Assembly: GCA_028708585.1 (NCBI GenBank)
Contig: JAQVYO010000085.1
Coordinates: 1-6,646, forward strand
From: Oscillospiraceae bacterium
GTDB taxonomy: Bacteria; Bacillota; Clostridia; Oscillospirales; Oscillospiraceae
DNA length: 6,646 bases
Reading direction: 5' to 3'
Shown here one piece after another: positions 4,804-6,646 of this stretch; position 1 is the stretch's first letter; each line of letters opens with the position of its first letter. The notes under the pieces were generated by a model. It saw nothing but the letters and a program-made list of their open reading frames with translations, searched no databases and had not been told where the DNA came from. The position numbers were made by a program, and so were the translations under genes.

Positions 4804-6646
4804 ATGAAAGTCAGCACGGTTCCCCAACGTCAAGGGCTTTATAACCCACTATATGAGCATGATGCCTGCGGTATCGGATTCCTTGCAAATATAAAAGGAA
4901 AAAAGTCCAATGAAATTCTTCGTCAATCCTTGGCTGCGCTGAAAAACCTCAGCCATCGCGGCGGCGTGGGCAGCGAACCCGATTCAGGCGACGGCGCCGG
5001 GGTACTGCTTCAAATTCCGCACAAATTTTTAAGCAAAGTTTGCTCCGGCGGCGGCATCCCCCTTCCGCCCGCCGGCGATTATGGCACCGGCATTGTTTTT
5101 CTTCCTCACGGCGCCGCTCTGCGGGCAAAGTTGGAGGACGCATTCAAAAAATTTGCCGAAGCCGAAGGGCAAAAGCTATTGGGCTGGCGGGATATTCCCT
5201 TAAACCCTTCCATTTTAGGCAAAACCTCCAGAAGCAGTATGCCGTATATGCGCCAGATTTTTATCGAACGCCGCGGAGTGGATGCCGGCGCTGCATTTGA
5301 CCGCAAGCTTTACCTCATCCGCAGGCAAGTGGAAAACGCGGCTCAGGCGATGGATTCCGAAGGCATGTTTTATGTGGCCAGCCTTTCTTCCAAAATCATC
5401 GTATATAAAGGAATGCTGACTGCGGAACAGCTGGATGTTTTTTATACTGATCTTGGCGACAGCGATATGGAAACCGCACTGGCTTTGATCCACTCCCGTT
5501 ACAGCACCAACACCTTCCCCAGCTGGGGAAGAGCCCATCCCAACCGCTATATCATCCATAATGGCGAAATCAACACACTGCGGGGCAATGTAAATTTCAT
5601 GCATGCCCGGGAATCCATGCTGGAAAGCGAAACGTTTGGGGATGACCTGAAAAAGCTTCTGCCCATTATCAATTCAGAAGGCAGCGACTCGGCCATGTTT
5701 GATAACTGCGTCGAATTTTTGATGCTTTCCGGCATGCCCATTGAACGGGTCATGATGCTCATGGTTCCGGAGCCATGGTCCGGACATGAAAGTATGAGCG
5801 ATGAGAAAAAGGCGTTTTATGAATTCAATTCCTGTAGGATGGAGCCGTGGGACGGGCCGGCCGCCATGGGATTCACCGACGGGGTGCGTATTGGCGCGGT
5901 GCTGGACCGGAACGGACTGCGCCCCGCCCGGTACTGCGTCACAACCGATGATATGGTTCTCCTGGCTTCGGAAGTAGGCGCTTTGGACATTCCACAGGAA
6001 AAAATTATCAAAAAAGAGCGGCTGCATCCCGGCCGCATGCTGCTGATTGATACGGAAAACGGCCGTATTATCAGCGATGAAGAAATCAAAAGCAAAGCGG
6101 CTGCCGCACATCCGTACCGTGCCTGGCTGAATCAGTACATGAAAAACCTGGAGGATCTGCCGGCGGCACCCGCAAAGCCATCCGTTGGCGATCTTCCGAA
6201 GATCCAAAAAGCCTTCGGCTATACGTATGAAGACCTGCGCATGACTCTTGCCCGCATGGTGGCGGAAGGGGTAGATCCTGTAGCCTCCATGGGCAACGAT
6301 ACGCCCCTGGCCGTCCTGTCCAAGCGGCCTCAGCTGCTGTATGATTACTTTAAGCAGCTCTTCGCTCAGGTTACCAATCCGCCCATCGACGCGCTGCGGG
6401 AAGAAATTGTCACATCTTCCATCGTACTGCTTGGCTCCGAAGGCAATCTGATTCGACCCACAAAAGAAATTTGCCGCAGAATAAAACTCAAAACACCCAT
6501 CATCAGGAACGAGGATCTTGCCAAGCTTCAGAAGCTCCATGGGCCAGATTTCAAATCCGTCACTCTTCCCATTCTGTACAAGGTAAGCGGCGGCGGCAAA
6601 GCGCTGGAAGAAGCGCTGGAGGAACTGTACAGAGCCGCTACCAAGG
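4804..6646 (+). CDS. gltB: Glutamate synthase large subunit, partial (3' end beyond the window)
   Basis: GltB uses glutamine and 2-oxoglutarate to make two glutamates, the GOGAT half of ammonia assimilation. The frame is open for 614 codons to the last base, against about 1,500 in full proteins. Residues 1-21 look like the short propeptide removed to expose C22, the N-terminal nucleophile, in EHDACGIGF. The class II glutaminase domain (~22-410) shows LSHRGGVGSEPDSGDGAG (49-66), SRYSTNTFPSW, NGEINTLRGN (253-262) and NGLRPARY. The central domain begins near F471 (FGYTYEDLRMTLARMVAEG) and includes SMGNDTPLAVLS and NPPIDALREE. The FMN and Fe-S part lies outside the window, so NADPH versus ferredoxin type cannot be told. 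The ATG has GAAAGGA (4787-4793) upstream at a slightly long spacing, and the protein matches family N-termini from the propeptide on. Long antisense frames inside it are shadows. Confidence 0.97.
   Translation, partial: MKVSTVPQRQGLYNPLYEHDACGIGFLANIKGKKSNEILRQSLAALKNLSHRGGVGSEPDSGDGAGVLLQIPHKFLSKVCSGGGIPLPPAGDYGTGIVFLPHGAALRAKLEDAFKKFAEAEGQKLLGWRDIPLNPSILGKTSRSSMPYMRQIFIERRGVDAGAAFDRKLYLIRRQVENAAQAMDSEGMFYVASLSSKIIVYKGMLTAEQLDVFYTDLGDSDMETALALIHSRYSTNTFPSWGRAHPNRYIIHNGEINTLRGNVNFMHARESMLESETFGDDLKKLLPIINSEGSDSAMFDNCVEFLMLSGMPIERVMMLMVPEPWSGHESMSDEKKAFYEFNSCRMEPWDGPAAMGFTDGVRIGAVLDRNGLRPARYCVTTDDMVLLASEVGALDIPQEKIIKKERLHPGRMLLIDTENGRIISDEEIKSKAAAAHPYRAWLNQYMKNLEDLPAAPAKPSVGDLPKIQKAFGYTYEDLRMTLARMVAEGVDPVASMGNDTPLAVLSKRPQLLYDYFKQLFAQVTNPPIDALREEIVTSSIVLLGSEGNLIRPTKEICRRIKLKTPIIRNEDLAKLQKLHGPDFKSVTLPILYKVSGGGKALEEALEELYRAATK

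Noticed and set aside
4542..4833. Two minus-strand frames (91 and 75 codons) over the gltB leader
   Set aside because: They overlap each other and the gltB start, have odd Arg/Gly/Trp-rich composition and no family resemblance.
5674..6540. Long minus-strand frame (288 codons) inside gltB
   Set aside because: Exact shadow of the conserved gltB coding frame.

Overview
The window looks like chromosomal DNA of an anaerobic, mid-GC Firmicute of the class Clostridia. The evidence is a glycyl radical enzyme remnant, a DUF134/NifX-like pair of the kind common in anaerobes, purine-rich Shine-Dalgarno sites on most genes, sigma-A-type promoters and rho-independent hairpins. Genus cannot be decided from the sequence; an Oscillospirales-type organism is a guess from overall similarity.

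Left part (1-1393). The window opens in the last codons of a + strand glycyl radical enzyme whose reading frame is broken by a one-base deletion and an in-frame stop. A bidirectional hairpin terminator separates it from a minus-strand pair: a DUF134 predicted DNA-binding protein (promoter TTGACA-16-TAGAAT, with a 10-bp palindrome over the -35) followed by a NifX-like/dinitrogenase iron-molybdenum cofactor family protein with a His/Cys-rich tail. Upstream of them, also on the minus strand, is a 51-residue ORF with a good ribosome binding site.

Middle (1394-4086). A divergent intergenic region leads into a + strand short-chain dehydrogenase/reductase of the YghA/YdaD/YhdF-type long-N-terminus group, closed by a strong terminator. 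Next come a divergent, short cis-prenyltransferase (UppS-like) and a five-helix PAP2-superfamily membrane phosphatase. Together they could make and dephosphorylate a polyprenyl diphosphate, but each seems able to be transcribed from its own promoter and several UppS key residues are changed.

Right part (4087-6646). A 717-base stretch without a convincing gene holds an imperfect hairpin, a 38-bp perfect palindrome acting as a terminator, a promoter (TTGCAA-17-TAAAAT) and a leader of about 270 nt. This leads into gltB, the large subunit of glutamate synthase, which starts at 4804 and stays open through the window end (614 codons seen, roughly 40% of the protein).

The most interesting points are the decayed glycyl radical enzyme tail, the DUF134-NifX mini-operon with its operator-like palindrome, the atypical cis-prenyltransferase beside a PAP2 phosphatase, the orphan palindrome and the long gltB leader. 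No mobile element, CRISPR array, rRNA or tRNA was found.
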